In this document: piece by piece, positions 33,599 to 42,308 of the stretch
Layout of the letters: every line of letters begins with the position of its first letter
Position numbering within the stretch: position 1 is the first letter of the stretch
DNA from: Desulfobacteraceae bacterium UBA2174
Lineage (GTDB): Bacteria; Desulfobacterota; Desulfobacteria; Desulfobacterales; UBA2174
Assembly (NCBI GenBank): GCA_002327445.1
Contig: DCWA01000019.1
Location: 138,445 to 202,444 of the forward strand
DNA length: 64,000 nucleotides
Direction of reading: 5' to 3'
Notes under the pieces: generated by a model
What the model was told of the DNA's origin: nothing
What the model saw: only the letters and a program-made list of their open reading frames with translations
Databases searched by the model: none
Translations under genes and position numbers: made by a program

Positions 33599-34905
33599 TG
33601 ATCGAACCCGTCATCGGCGTTTACGGCATCGGCATCATGTTCGCCGTCTTGTTCTTCCTGAGAATTCCCGCCGGATTCACCATGGCCATCGTGGGATTTC
33701 TGGGGATCGCCTATCTGACTTCCATCCCGGCGGCCTGCGGGATGATCGGCTCGGAGCTGTGGAATATCCTGGCCAACTACGGGCTGACGGTGATCCCCAT
33801 GTTCATCCTGGTCGGGGAATTCATCTATTACGCGGGATACAACGACAGCCTTTATCATGCCACGCACTGCTGGTTCGGCCATCATCGCGGGGGGCTGGCC
33901 ATCACGACCATCATGGCCTCGGCGGCCTTCTCCGCCATCAGCGGATCCAACACGGCCACCGCCGCCACCATGAGCACCGTGGCCATTCCGGCCATGAAGA
34001 AATACGGCTATCACCCCATGCTCAATGCCGGCAGCGTCGCGGCCGGGGCGACCCTTGGGGTTCTCATCCCGCCGAGCATCGTGCTGGTGGTCTACGGCCT
34101 CTACACGGGGCAGTCCATCGGAAAACTCTTTTTCGGCAATGTCATCCCCAGCGCCATCCTTACCCTGCTCATCGCCGCGACGGTCTTCTACATCTGCCGC
34201 CGCCATCCCACCTGGGGGCCCAAGGCCGACCGGTGTTCCTGGCGGCAACGTTTCCAGGCGCTGCCGGAGGCACTGGACATTCTCATTCTTTTCGCCGTGA
34301 TCATGTACGCCCTTTTCACCGGCGTCGTGACGGCAACGGAAGCGGCTTCGCTGAGCTGCACGCTGGGACTGATCATCTGCCTGGTGCGCCGCAAGCTCTC
34401 CCGGGCGGGGTTTGTCGCCTCGATCAAGGACACCCTGCTGATTTCCTGCATGGTCTTCATGATCATTGTCGGCGCCGTCATCTTCGGGCGTTTTCTCACC
34501 CTGACCCGCCTGCCCTTCGAAGCGGCCGGATGGATCGGCTCCCTGGGACTGCCCGACTGGATGCTGCTGTGCTGCATCCTGATGTGCTACGTCCTCGGCG
34601 GATGCATCATGGACGCCCTGGCGTTCCTGCTGGTTTCGCTGCCCATCTTCTATCCCCTGGTGGTGGGGATGGGCTACGACCCCATCTGGTTCGGGCAGAT
34701 CATCACCATCGTCACCACCATGGGCTCCATCATGCCCCCCATCGGCATCTGCTGCTATGTGGTGGCGGGGATGGCCAAGGACATCCCTCTCGGGACGGTT
34801 TTCATGGGCAGCCTGTACTACATTCCTTCCTATATCATCGCCATTGTCCTGCTGATGCTCTTTCCCTACGGAACGGTTCTCGTCCTGTCCAACCTGGTGA
34901 GATGA
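33598..34905 (+). CDS. TRAP transporter large permease (DctM family)
   Basis: The 435-residue inner-membrane protein has about 12 spans and DctM signatures: SAISGSNTATAATMSTVAIP near residue 110-130, AAGATLGVLIPPSIVLVVYG and TMGSIMPPIGICCYV. It uses the sodium or proton gradient to import the acid delivered by the binding protein. It shares a TGATG junction with the small permease and is the last gene of the iorA-to-TRAP block, convergent with the ParB/AsnC-like gene. Confidence 0.95.
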   Translation: MIEPVIGVYGIGIMFAVLFFLRIPAGFTMAIVGFLGIAYLTSIPAACGMIGSELWNILANYGLTVIPMFILVGEFIYYAGYNDSLYHATHCWFGHHRGGLAITTIMASAAFSAISGSNTATAATMSTVAIPAMKKYGYHPMLNAGSVAAGATLGVLIPPSIVLVVYGLYTGQSIGKLFFGNVIPSAILTLLIAATVFYICRRHPTWGPKADRCSWRQRFQALPEALDILILFAVIMYALFTGVVTATEAASLSCTLGLIICLVRRKLSRAGFVASIKDTLLISCMVFMIIVGAVIFGRFLTLTRLPFEAAGWIGSLGLPDWMLLCCILMCYVLGGCIMDALAFLLVSLPIFYPLVVGMGYDPIWFGQIITIVTTMGSIMPPIGICCYVVAGMAKDIPLGTVFMGSLYYIPSYIIAIVLLMLFPYGTVLVLSNLVR

Positions 34906-34947
34906 GGGCCGCTGGGCGGCCGGGGTGCGGCGGGTATCGCGCCGGAC

Positions 34948-36048
34948 TCAATCCTCTTCGGGGGAGGGCTTGACCTTCGAGCTTCCCGGGATCAGCGTTT
35001 GGGTGCTGTTGACCCCGGGCATCAGGCGGATTTTTTCGGTGACGAACTGGCTGATGACTTCGGCGTCCGAGGTGAGCAGGTCCCGGCTGAGCACGATCTT
35101 GGCCAGCAGGTCGATATCCCCGTGAACCGAGTGGATCTCCACCACTTCGTCCAGTTCGAAGAGTTTTTCCATGATCTTGAATTCGTGCTTGCCCTGGACG
35201 TTGAGGAGCACGAAGGCCGTGATGGTGCGCTTCATCTCGGGGTACTGGTCGGTGTGGCGGCGTTCGGCGATCATGGTGCGAAAGGCCTCCATGTCCTTGG
35301 GAATCGACTGGTCGATCTGTGGTCCGTAATGGCGCGGCCGGTCCTCCTCCCACAGGTGGTGGGAGATGTAGGCATACAGGTCCGAGACACGCCGGCCGGG
35401 AAACCCTTCCATCAGGCCGGCCTGGCGGATGATATGGCACAATGGCCGATAGATGGTGCGATACCAGTCCTCGGCCGCCGTCTTGAGGTCCACCCCGGGC
35501 TTTTCGCCGGCGGCCAGGTGCTGCTGGTGGTATTGGATCTGGGACAACAGGTGTTCGTACTGGCCCACCTCGGTAAGGCGGATTTCGGCGGATAGACCGG
35601 TCCGGTCGGCAAAATCGGCCCGTTCGCGGAAGATGACGTTATCCAGGGTATCCTTGGAAGGCACCAGCTCGACGATGTGGGCCAGGATGTCGTCGTGCCC
35701 CAGCTCCTTGGCGGCGGCGACGCGGTGGTTGCCGTCGAGCACATAGTAGGCGTCCCGGATCTGGTAGAGGCGCACCGGCGGCAGGACTTCGCCCCGGCGC
35801 ATGGCCTGTTTGATGCGCGTGAGGCGCTCGGAAGGGCGGAGCCGGAAGCGGGCGTCGAAATCCTGGTAGCGCCCCACGCTGCCCACGATGCGCGAGAGGG
35901 GGACGGTGCGCAGGCCCCGGTCCCGTGCGTCGAAGGCTTCATCGCGCTGCTGTTGGTCGGCAAAACACCGCACGGTTTCATCGGCGGCTTCAGAGGGTTT
36001 GCCGGCCAGCCAGTTGCCCAGTTTCGTAATCCAGGACCACGAAGCCAT
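34948..36048 (-). CDS. ParB-like domain fused to an Lrp/AsnC ligand-binding domain
   Basis: The 366-residue protein has a ParB/sulfiredoxin-like domain at ~45-135 (VPLSRIVGSVGRYQDFD, LPPVRLYQIRDAYYVLDGNH, RVAAAKELG). A helical middle region (~140-275) follows, and a C-terminal RAM/AsnC-type effector domain (~280-355: TAFVLLNVQGKHEFKIMEKL, VHGDIDLLAKIVLS). No helix-turn-helix of the usual Lrp type is evident. The 59-bp overlap with the upstream phosphoesterase gene suggests coupled translation. The function is unknown: it could be a nucleotide-dependent switch or sensor whose C-domain binds a small ligand. Confidence 0.8.
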   Translation of the reverse strand: MASWSWITKLGNWLAGKPSEAADETVRCFADQQQRDEAFDARDRGLRTVPLSRIVGSVGRYQDFDARFRLRPSERLTRIKQAMRRGEVLPPVRLYQIRDAYYVLDGNHRVAAAKELGHDDILAHIVELVPSKDTLDNVIFRERADFADRTGLSAEIRLTEVGQYEHLLSQIQYHQQHLAAGEKPGVDLKTAAEDWYRTIYRPLCHIIRQAGLMEGFPGRRVSDLYAYISHHLWEEDRPRHYGPQIDQSIPKDMEAFRTMIAERRHTDQYPEMKRTITAFVLLNVQGKHEFKIMEKLFELDEVVEIHSVHGDIDLLAKIVLSRDLLTSDAEVISQFVTEKIRLMPGVNSTQTLIPGSSKVKPSPEED

Positions 36049-36613
36049 AGGCGTTGATCACCCGTGTGGCGTGGACCTCCGTAACGCGGTCCGCGTCGCG
36101 TTGGAAATGGCGGTGGATGTGGCCGTGGATGAAATAACGCGGCCGGTACTTGGCGATGAGTTCTCCGAAGACCTCGAAACCGCGGTGGCAGCGGTCTTCT
36201 CCGTCGCCGACATGGCGCGGCGGCGCATGGGTCACCACGATGTCCGGCCTTCCCCGCAGCCAGAAGAAGGGTTTGAGCCGGCGGATGATGCCGCGCATCT
36301 GCGCTTCCCGGTATTGATTGGGACCGCCGTTGTACCAGCGCGAGCCTTCCAACCCCACCAGGCGCAGCGAATTCCACCGAATCAGCCGCCCGTGCAGGTC
36401 GGTGCCCCCCATTGGCGGACTGGTGTCGTAACGCAGGTCGTGGTTGCCCCGGACGTAGTACAGGGGAGCGGAGAAGGCGCTCACGAGAAAGCGAAGGTAT
36501 TCGGGCGGCAGATCCCCGCAGGCCAGAACCAGGTCGATTCCCTCGAAACGACGCGCATCGAAGGCCTTGTACAGCGTCGGTTCGACAATGTCGGAAACGG
36601 CGAGGATCTTCAT
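35990..36613 (-). CDS. Calcineurin-like metallophosphoesterase
   Basis: The 207-residue protein starts MKILAVSDIVEPTLYKAF. It shows VLACGDLPPEY, YVRGNHDLRYD, VTHAPPRHVGDGED and FIHGHIHRHFQ, the metal-binding motifs of the superfamily. The first motif reads SDIVE instead of SDxHG, a small departure that may weaken one metal site or reflect a subfamily. Substrate is unknown. It overlaps the ParB/AsnC-like gene by 59 bp. Confidence 0.88.
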   Translation of the reverse strand: MKILAVSDIVEPTLYKAFDARRFEGIDLVLACGDLPPEYLRFLVSAFSAPLYYVRGNHDLRYDTSPPMGGTDLHGRLIRWNSLRLVGLEGSRWYNGGPNQYREAQMRGIIRRLKPFFWLRGRPDIVVTHAPPRHVGDGEDRCHRGFEVFGELIAKYRPRYFIHGHIHRHFQRDADRVTEVHATRVINAYGFVVLDYETGQLAGRQTL

Positions 36614-36741
36614 TGTTTAAAAAGTGAGCTAAAGTTACGAGTGCCTAAAGTGAGCTAAAGTTATGGCGTCGCTGCGCTCCAGTTTTTTAAAATAATAGCA
36701 GAATTCAATAACTTCAGGCACTTTAGATCACTCGTCACTCT
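36614..36741. repeat. Dispersed short-repeat cluster, copy 1 (CTAAAGT type)
   Basis: Repeats of the type AGTGAGCTAAAGTTACGAG occur on both strands here (36625-36665 forward, 36715-36740 inverted). A related direct array is at 48571-48644. No gene is seen. Confidence 0.6.
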
Positions 36742-37734
36742 TTATCCCCCGATCCCCGACATGGCGCTGGCGACATCCTCATGCAGCGGCTCGGCCAGGT
36801 GGTGGCGGGCCGGTTTGTGGCGCACGGCGCTCAAGAACACCTCTGCGAGATCTTCGTCGGAGGCGCCGTGGCGCAGGGGCGTGCGCAGGTCTTCCTCGTG
36901 GTCGGAGAGCAGGCAGGGCCGCAGACCGCCGCTGGCAGTGAGCCGCAGCCGGTTGCAGCGGTCGCAAAAATGGTGGCTGATGGCGCTGATGAAGCCGATT
37001 TCCCCCGGGGCGCCGGGAATCCGGTAGCGTTCGGCAGGTCCGTCCCGGGTCGACGCCGGCACTGGTTCCAGGCGACCCATGGGGGCCAGGAGCGTCTTGA
37101 TCTCCGGTGTCAGCAGAGGGCGCACCGGCCGCATGGCAGCCTCACCGATGGGCATCTGTTCGATGAAGCGGACATGAACGGGATAGCGGAGGCTCAGGGC
37201 CGCAAGGTCGGTCAGCTCATCGTCGTTGATCCCCCGCAGGGCCACCACGTTGATCTTCACCGGCGCCATGTCTCGGTCCAGGGCCATCATGATCCCGTCC
37301 CAAACCTTGTGAAAGCAGTCCACTCGGGTGATGGCGGCGAAGCGGTCGGGCTTCAGGCTGTCAAGGCTGATGTTGATGCGGCGCACCCCGGCGGCCAGGA
37401 TGTCATCGAGCCGCTCGGCGAGCAGCACGCCGTTGGTGGTCAAGGAGACTTCCCGGATGCCCGGCAGCCGGTTGAGCTGGGCGAGCAGGTCGCAGACATC
37501 GCGGCGCACCAGTGGTTCGCCGCCGGTGACCCGCAGCTTGGTGATGCCGAGTGCGGCGCCTACCCCCGCCACCCGCAGGATTTCCTCGTAGCGCAGCACG
37601 TCGACATGCTCCAGCTTGGGGATCATTTCCCGGGGCATGCAGTAGATGCAGCGCAGGTTGCACCGGTCGGTGATGGAAATCCGCAGGTAGCTCAGGTGGC
37701 GTTGATATCGGTCGATGAGGGCTTTGGGAATCAC
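36742..37734 (-). CDS. moaA: GTP 3',8-cyclase (molybdenum cofactor biosynthesis)
   Basis: This 330-residue radical-SAM enzyme has the N-terminal cluster motif DRCNLRCIYCMP, GGEPLVRRDV, and the second cluster FCDRCNRLRLTASGGLRPCL near residue 255-275. It ends with a GG dipeptide (MSGIGG), as active MoaA proteins require. It converts GTP to 3',8-cyclo-dihydro-GTP. It stands alone here without other moa genes. Confidence 0.97.
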   Translation of the reverse strand: MIPKALIDRYQRHLSYLRISITDRCNLRCIYCMPREMIPKLEHVDVLRYEEILRVAGVGAALGITKLRVTGGEPLVRRDVCDLLAQLNRLPGIREVSLTTNGVLLAERLDDILAAGVRRINISLDSLKPDRFAAITRVDCFHKVWDGIMMALDRDMAPVKINVVALRGINDDELTDLAALSLRYPVHVRFIEQMPIGEAAMRPVRPLLTPEIKTLLAPMGRLEPVPASTRDGPAERYRIPGAPGEIGFISAISHHFCDRCNRLRLTASGGLRPCLLSDHEEDLRTPLRHGASDEDLAEVFLSAVRHKPARHHLAEPLHEDVASAMSGIGG

Positions 37735-37939
37735 GATCGCACTCCAAGTGCACTATGGTTGCCGTCGCGGCCGAGGCCGTCGCCCCGCCCAGCGATTTTC
37801 AATGGGTTTGTAGAGTATGCTAATCGCCCGGACCGGGCTTGTCCAGTCCCGCGGCGGAATGGCCAGCGATGCCGCCGCGGGCCATGGGCAGGGGCTTTCC
37901 AGAGATCTTCACCGGGGGCGGCGTGGATCAGCTTCGGTT

Positions 37940-39478
37940 TTACCGCTTCGCATCGTGCGCCACGATGGCCGCCACCAATCCTTCGATGGTAAACACCTCG
38001 GCCGTCAGGTCCACGTGGAAACCGAGGCCGGTGGCCGTTTCGGTGGTGATCGGGCCGATGCTGGCCACGGTGACGTGGGCCATCAGCTTTTCGAAGTCTT
38101 CCTCGGGCAGCAGGTCCTTGAAGTTGCGCACCGTGGAACTGCTGGTGAAGGTGACCATGTCGATGGCCTGTTTTTCCAAGGCTGCCACGAGGGCCTGGCG
38201 GCCGGAGTCGTCCGGCAACGTGCGGTAGACGGGAATTTCGTCCACCGTCGCCCCCATCCTGGAGAGTTCCTCGGGCAGCACCGGCCGCGCCTCGGCGGCC
38301 CTGGGCAACAGGATGCGCGCTCCTTTTATATCCTGGCCGGCGAAGGCCGCCGCCACCGATTCAGCCCGGTAGCTTTCCGGGACGATGTCGCTGCAAATGC
38401 CGAAATCGAGCAGCCGCGCGGCCGTGGCCGGGCCGATCACCGCCGTGCGCAGGTGGCCGAGGCGGCGGACGTCGTGGCCCAGGGCGAAGAGGCGCTCGAA
38501 GAAGAAGCGCACGCCGTTGACGCTGGTGAACACGATCCAGCGGTAGCGGTCCAGGGTCGCGATGGCGGCATCCAGGGCACTCCAATCGGCGGGTGGCACC
38601 ACGCGGATCGTGGGACATTCCAGACACTCGGCGCCCAGTTCACTCAACCGTGCCACCAGATCGCTGGCCTGGGCCCGGGCCCGGGTGACCACGATGGTGC
38701 GGCCCAGCAGGGGCCGGCCGCTTTCGAACCACCGCAGGCGTTCGCGCAACTGGACCACCTCGCCCACCACGATGATGCACGGGGCCTTGAGGCCGGCGGC
38801 GGCCACCCGATCGACGATGTCCGCCAGGGTGCCGGTGACGGTGCGCTGGCGGGCCGTGGTGCCCCAGCGCACCAGGGCCACCGGGGTCTGGGGGGAGCGA
38901 CCGTTGGCCATCAGCCGGTCGACGATCCGGGGCAGGTTCTTCACCCCCATGAAAAAGACGACGGTGCCGATCCCCCGTGCCAGAGAGGCCCATTCGATGC
39001 TCGAGTCCTCCTTGGTCGGATCCTCATGGCCGGTGACGAAGGCCAGGGTGGAGGTGAACTGGCGATGGGTCAGGGGAATACCGGCGTAGGCCGGCGCCGC
39101 CACCGCGCTGGTTACCCCGGGGACGATTTCGAAGGCGATGCCGTTTTCCACCAGGATTTCGGCTTCCTCGCCTCCCCGTCCGAAGATGAACGGGTCGCCG
39201 CCCTTGAGCCGGGTGACGATGCGGCCGGCCCGGGCCTTTTCCACCAGCAGCCGGTTGATGTCGTCCTGGCTGAGGGTGTGGTCGCCCCCCTGCTTGCCCA
39301 CGTAGATCCGCTCGGCGGTTTCGGGGGCATGGGCCAGCAGCTCCGGCGCCGCCAGATAGTCGTAAACAAGCACCTCGGCGCGGCGGATGCATTCCCGGCC
39401 CCGCACCGTGATCAGGCCGGGATCGCCGGGGCCGGCGCCGACGAGGTAGACCTTGCCGGTTTGAACATCAGTTTTCAT
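37940..39478 (-). CDS. cobA-hemD: Uroporphyrinogen-III C-methyltransferase / uroporphyrinogen-III synthase fusion
   Basis: The 512-residue protein joins CobA (residues 1-~250: VYLVGAGPGDPGLITVRG, TRLKGGDPFIFGRGGEEAE, GVTSAVAAPAYAGIPLTHR) to HemD (~260-512: TIVVTRARAQASDLVARL, VFTSVNGVRFFFERL, VTFTSSSTVRNF). It closes hydroxymethylbilane to uroporphyrinogen III and methylates it to precorrin-2, leading to siroheme and cobalamin. It overlaps hemC by 11 bp. The fusion is common in Desulfobacterota and Firmicutes. Confidence 0.97.
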   Translation of the reverse strand: MKTDVQTGKVYLVGAGPGDPGLITVRGRECIRRAEVLVYDYLAAPELLAHAPETAERIYVGKQGGDHTLSQDDINRLLVEKARAGRIVTRLKGGDPFIFGRGGEEAEILVENGIAFEIVPGVTSAVAAPAYAGIPLTHRQFTSTLAFVTGHEDPTKEDSSIEWASLARGIGTVVFFMGVKNLPRIVDRLMANGRSPQTPVALVRWGTTARQRTVTGTLADIVDRVAAAGLKAPCIIVVGEVVQLRERLRWFESGRPLLGRTIVVTRARAQASDLVARLSELGAECLECPTIRVVPPADWSALDAAIATLDRYRWIVFTSVNGVRFFFERLFALGHDVRRLGHLRTAVIGPATAARLLDFGICSDIVPESYRAESVAAAFAGQDIKGARILLPRAAEARPVLPEELSRMGATVDEIPVYRTLPDDSGRQALVAALEKQAIDMVTFTSSSTVRNFKDLLPEEDFEKLMAHVTVASIGPITTETATGLGFHVDLTAEVFTIEGLVAAIVAHDAKR

Positions 39479-40406
39479 GGGCGGCGATTTCTTTCAGGAT
39501 GCGATCCGCGCCGGCGGCCAGGAGCCGTTCCGCCAGCGCCTTGCCGACGGCTCCGGCGGCACCGACCGGCCCGGTGAGGGTTTCCCGGATCAGTGTAGAG
39601 CCGTCCAGGTCGGCCACCAGCCCAGAGATGGAGACATGCCCGTCATCCACGTTGGCATGGGCCGCGATGGGCACCTGGCACCCGCCCTCCAGGCGATGGA
39701 GAAAGGCCCGCTCGGCACGCACCGCGATGCGCGACGGCAGGTGGTCCAGCGGCGCCACCAAGGCGGCGGTGAACGGGTCGCCGCGGCGCAGCTCGATGCA
39801 CAATGCCCCCTGGGCCACGGCGGGCAGGACGATGTCGGTGGGAAGGCGCTGGGTAATGCGGTCGGTCAACCCCAGGCGGTGTACCCCGGCGGCCGCCAGA
39901 ACGACCGCGTCCAGCTGTTCGGCCGGATCCGCCAGCTTGCGCAATCGGGTGTCGAGGTTGCCCCGCAGGGATACGATGGCCAGGTCCGGTCGATGGTGCC
40001 TGATCTGGGCAGCCCTTCTCAGACTCGCGGTGCCCACCCGGGCGCCGGCGGACAGATCCGCCAGCAGCAAACCGTCGCGGGAAATCAGCACGTCGGCGGG
40101 GTCCGCGCGTTCAGGCACCGGGCCGATGCACAGTCCCTCGGGAAGCTCGGCGGGCATGTCCTTCATGCTGTGGACGGCCAGATCGACGCGGCCATCGAGC
40201 AGGGCCTCTTCGATTTCCTTGACAAACAATCCCTTGCCCCCCACCTCGGCCAAAGGGACGTCCAGGATCTTGTCACCCCGGGTCTTGATCACCGCCAGAT
40301 CGACGGTGCATTCGGGGTAGAGCCGCCGGATCCGGTCGCCGACCCATTGCGCCTGCCAGAGGGCCAGCTTGCTGCCGCGGGTGCCGATGGTGAGCTTGGG
40401 ACCCAT
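39468..40406 (-). CDS. hemC: Porphobilinogen deaminase (hydroxymethylbilane synthase)
   Basis: The 312-residue protein starts MGPKLTIGTRGSKLALWQAQ. It contains the dipyrromethane attachment Cys in LEGGCQVPIAAHA, plus HSMKDMPAELPEG and TASLRRAAQI. It polymerises four porphobilinogen units. The ATG shares one base with the FmdB stop (TGATG), and the 3' end overlaps cobA-hemD. Confidence 0.97.
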   Translation of the reverse strand: MGPKLTIGTRGSKLALWQAQWVGDRIRRLYPECTVDLAVIKTRGDKILDVPLAEVGGKGLFVKEIEEALLDGRVDLAVHSMKDMPAELPEGLCIGPVPERADPADVLISRDGLLLADLSAGARVGTASLRRAAQIRHHRPDLAIVSLRGNLDTRLRKLADPAEQLDAVVLAAAGVHRLGLTDRITQRLPTDIVLPAVAQGALCIELRRGDPFTAALVAPLDHLPSRIAVRAERAFLHRLEGGCQVPIAAHANVDDGHVSISGLVADLDGSTLIRETLTGPVGAAGAVGKALAERLLAAGADRILKEIAAHEN

Positions 40407-40639
40407 CAGCGACCGCAGGTGCTGCAACTGGTGGCCGAACAGCCGGCGCAGCCGGAGGTGCCGGCCGAGCGCGACACGGTGGCGCCGCCGCTGCTTTTGC
40501 ATACGAAGCCGCAGGCCGACAGGAGGCGTTGGACGTTGCGGCCCTCGCAGTGGGGGCAGTTTTCGGGGGCTTCCTGGCCGAAAACGAGGCATTCGAAGTT
40601 CTTGCCGCAGTCGGGGCAGTGGTATTCGTAGATGGGCAT
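40406..40639 (-). CDS. FmdB-family zinc-ribbon protein
   Basis: The 77-residue protein begins MPIYEYHCPDCGKNFECLVF and has a second pair, CPHC, which is the typical FmdB/regulatory zinc ribbon. It ends in a Ser/Cys-rich tail (SGCAGCSATSCSTCGR). The ATG at 40639 is chosen by homology; upstream residues are intergenic. It heads the hemC-cobA-hemD run, but its role is unknown. Confidence 0.88.
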   Translation of the reverse strand: MPIYEYHCPDCGKNFECLVFGQEAPENCPHCEGRNVQRLLSACGFVCKSSGGATVSRSAGTSGCAGCSATSCSTCGR

Positions 40640-40728
40640 GGTGGTTGTTCCTGGTTGTTGGGTTGAGGTTGAAAGAAAGGACCTAAGGGACACAAAGGAC
40701 AAAAAGGACAAAAAACAGATGCTTGGTG

Positions 40729-41709
40729 TCAAATTTCCAGTTTCCAGTTTCCAGTTTCAACTTCCCAAAGCGCCTCGATCACCCCGGCGGCGAGCAGGGG
40801 GACCATGATCTCGTGGTGACCCACCAGATTGATGCCCCGGCCGCCGCGGGTGGTGGGCCTCCCCACCACGTTGGTCAGGGGCCGGTAGTGGCGCACGAAA
40901 TCCATGTTGATGGTGGTGACGGCGTCCAGTCGATGGCCGAGATTGCGCGCCAGGCTCGTGGCCTTGAGAAACACCTCCGGCAGGATCACCGCCGAGCCCA
41001 CGTTGAGGTACACACCGCCCTCCAGCCGGGCCACCGCGGCGGCAAAGCGCCGGAAGTCCAGGTGGCTGGCCGCCCCGGCGGCCGCGGGATCGAAATCCGG
41101 GTGCATGTGGAGGATGTCGGTGCCCATGGCCACGTGCACCGTCACCGGGATGCCGAGCCGCGCGCCGGCCGCCAAAATGCTAAAATCGGCATGGGGAAGG
41201 CCCGCGTCAAGGATCTCGCGGCCCACCGCCTCCCCGAGGCCGATCTTGTCGCGCCCGGCCCGGCGCACGGCCCCGGCGAGAAAGACCGCCGTTTCATGGG
41301 CCATGCCAAAGGAGCCGTCGCCCAGAGCGGCGCCCACATCCTCGGAGGTCTTGCCGGCCAGGGCGAGCTCGGCGTCGTGGATGATGCCCGCGCCGTTCAT
41401 GGCCACCAGGCCGAGGATGCCCCGGTCCATCAGATCGATGACCGTCGGATTGAGACCCACCTTGATGACGTGGGCGCCCATGCCGAAAATGATCATGCGC
41501 CGGGCGCGAGCCGCTGCGGCCACGGCCGCCACGGCGCTGCGCAGGTCATCGGCGGCCAGAATCGACGGCAAGCGGGCGAAGAATTCGCTCAGCGATGCGC
41601 CCGGCGTCCAGGTGCGGCCGGCGTCGGCAATGGTTACCTTGCTGGGCCGGTCTCCCAGGGGATAGGTGGTCAAACCGGTGAGGTCGATGGGCGGCAGGGG
41701 ATCTTTCAC
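40729..41709 (-). CDS. Deoxyhypusine-synthase-like conserved protein
   Basis: The 326-residue protein has the motifs MIIFGMGAHVIKVGLNPTVI, VAMNGAGIIHDAELALAG and VTVHVAMGTDILHMHPDF, recalling the NAD-binding deoxyhypusine synthase fold. I recognise it as a conserved bacterial family of unknown function; bacteria have no hypusine. The last nine residues (ETGNWKLEI) are encoded by a simple CTGGAAA repeat at 40735-40760, so the natural C-terminus may have been extended. The ATG overlaps the gmhA stop (ATGA), so they are co-translated. Confidence 0.7.
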   Translation of the reverse strand: MKDPLPPIDLTGLTTYPLGDRPSKVTIADAGRTWTPGASLSEFFARLPSILAADDLRSAVAAVAAAARARRMIIFGMGAHVIKVGLNPTVIDLMDRGILGLVAMNGAGIIHDAELALAGKTSEDVGAALGDGSFGMAHETAVFLAGAVRRAGRDKIGLGEAVGREILDAGLPHADFSILAAGARLGIPVTVHVAMGTDILHMHPDFDPAAAGAASHLDFRRFAAAVARLEGGVYLNVGSAVILPEVFLKATSLARNLGHRLDAVTTINMDFVRHYRPLTNVVGRPTTRGGRGINLVGHHEIMVPLLAAGVIEALWEVETGNWKLEI

Positions 41710-42308
41710 GGCGTGTTTTCGTCCCGTGGCGGCGTTTCAAAGAGAATGTGGTCCACCAGTTCGCAGAGCACGTGCATCAAGGTGATGTGGGTCTCCTGGA
41801 TCCGGGCGGTGACGTCCGATTCCACGGCAAAGACCAGGTCGGCCGCTTCGGCGAGGCGCCCGCCGCGTCCGGTGAGGCCCATGGTCGCCAGGCCCGCTTC
41901 CCGGGCGGCGTCCATGGCGGCCAGCACGTTGGGCGAATTGCCGCTGGTGCTGATGCCGATGGCCAAATCGTCCCGCCGTCCGATGGCCTGAACCTGTTTG
42001 GCGAAGATCTGGTCGAAATGGTAGTCGTTGCCGATGCTGGTGAGCACGGATGTGTCGGTGGTCAGGGCGATGGCCGCCAGGGGGCGGCGCTCGATCCGGA
42101 AGCGGTTGACGAATTCGGCGGCGATGTGCTGGGCGTCAGCGGCGCTGCCGCCGTTGCCGAAAAGCAGCAGCTTGCCGCCGGCCACCAGGCAGACGGCGAT
42201 GCGCTCTGCCGCCTGGACGATGCGGGGGGCATTGGCCTGGAAGAAGCGCTCCTTGACCCGGACGCTGTCGGCGGCCGCGGCCAGGACCATGTCGTTCAAG
42301 GTGTTCAA
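41706..42308 (-). CDS. gmhA: Phosphoheptose isomerase (sedoheptulose-7-phosphate isomerase)
   Basis: This 200-residue SIS-domain protein starts at a TTG (MNTLNDMVLAAAADSVRV), which overlaps the TPR-gene stop (TTGA) and has GAGGAG nearby. Motifs are LLFGNGGSAADAQHIAAEF, SIGNDYHFDQIFAKQVQA and GISTSGNSPNVLAAMD. It makes D-glycero-manno-heptose 7-phosphate for the LPS core. The call is firm; the non-ATG start is likely but not certain. Confidence 0.94.
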   Translation of the reverse strand: MNTLNDMVLAAAADSVRVKERFFQANAPRIVQAAERIAVCLVAGGKLLLFGNGGSAADAQHIAAEFVNRFRIERRPLAAIALTTDTSVLTSIGNDYHFDQIFAKQVQAIGRRDDLAIGISTSGNSPNVLAAMDAAREAGLATMGLTGRGGRLAEAADLVFAVESDVTARIQETHITLMHVLCELVDHILFETPPRDENTP

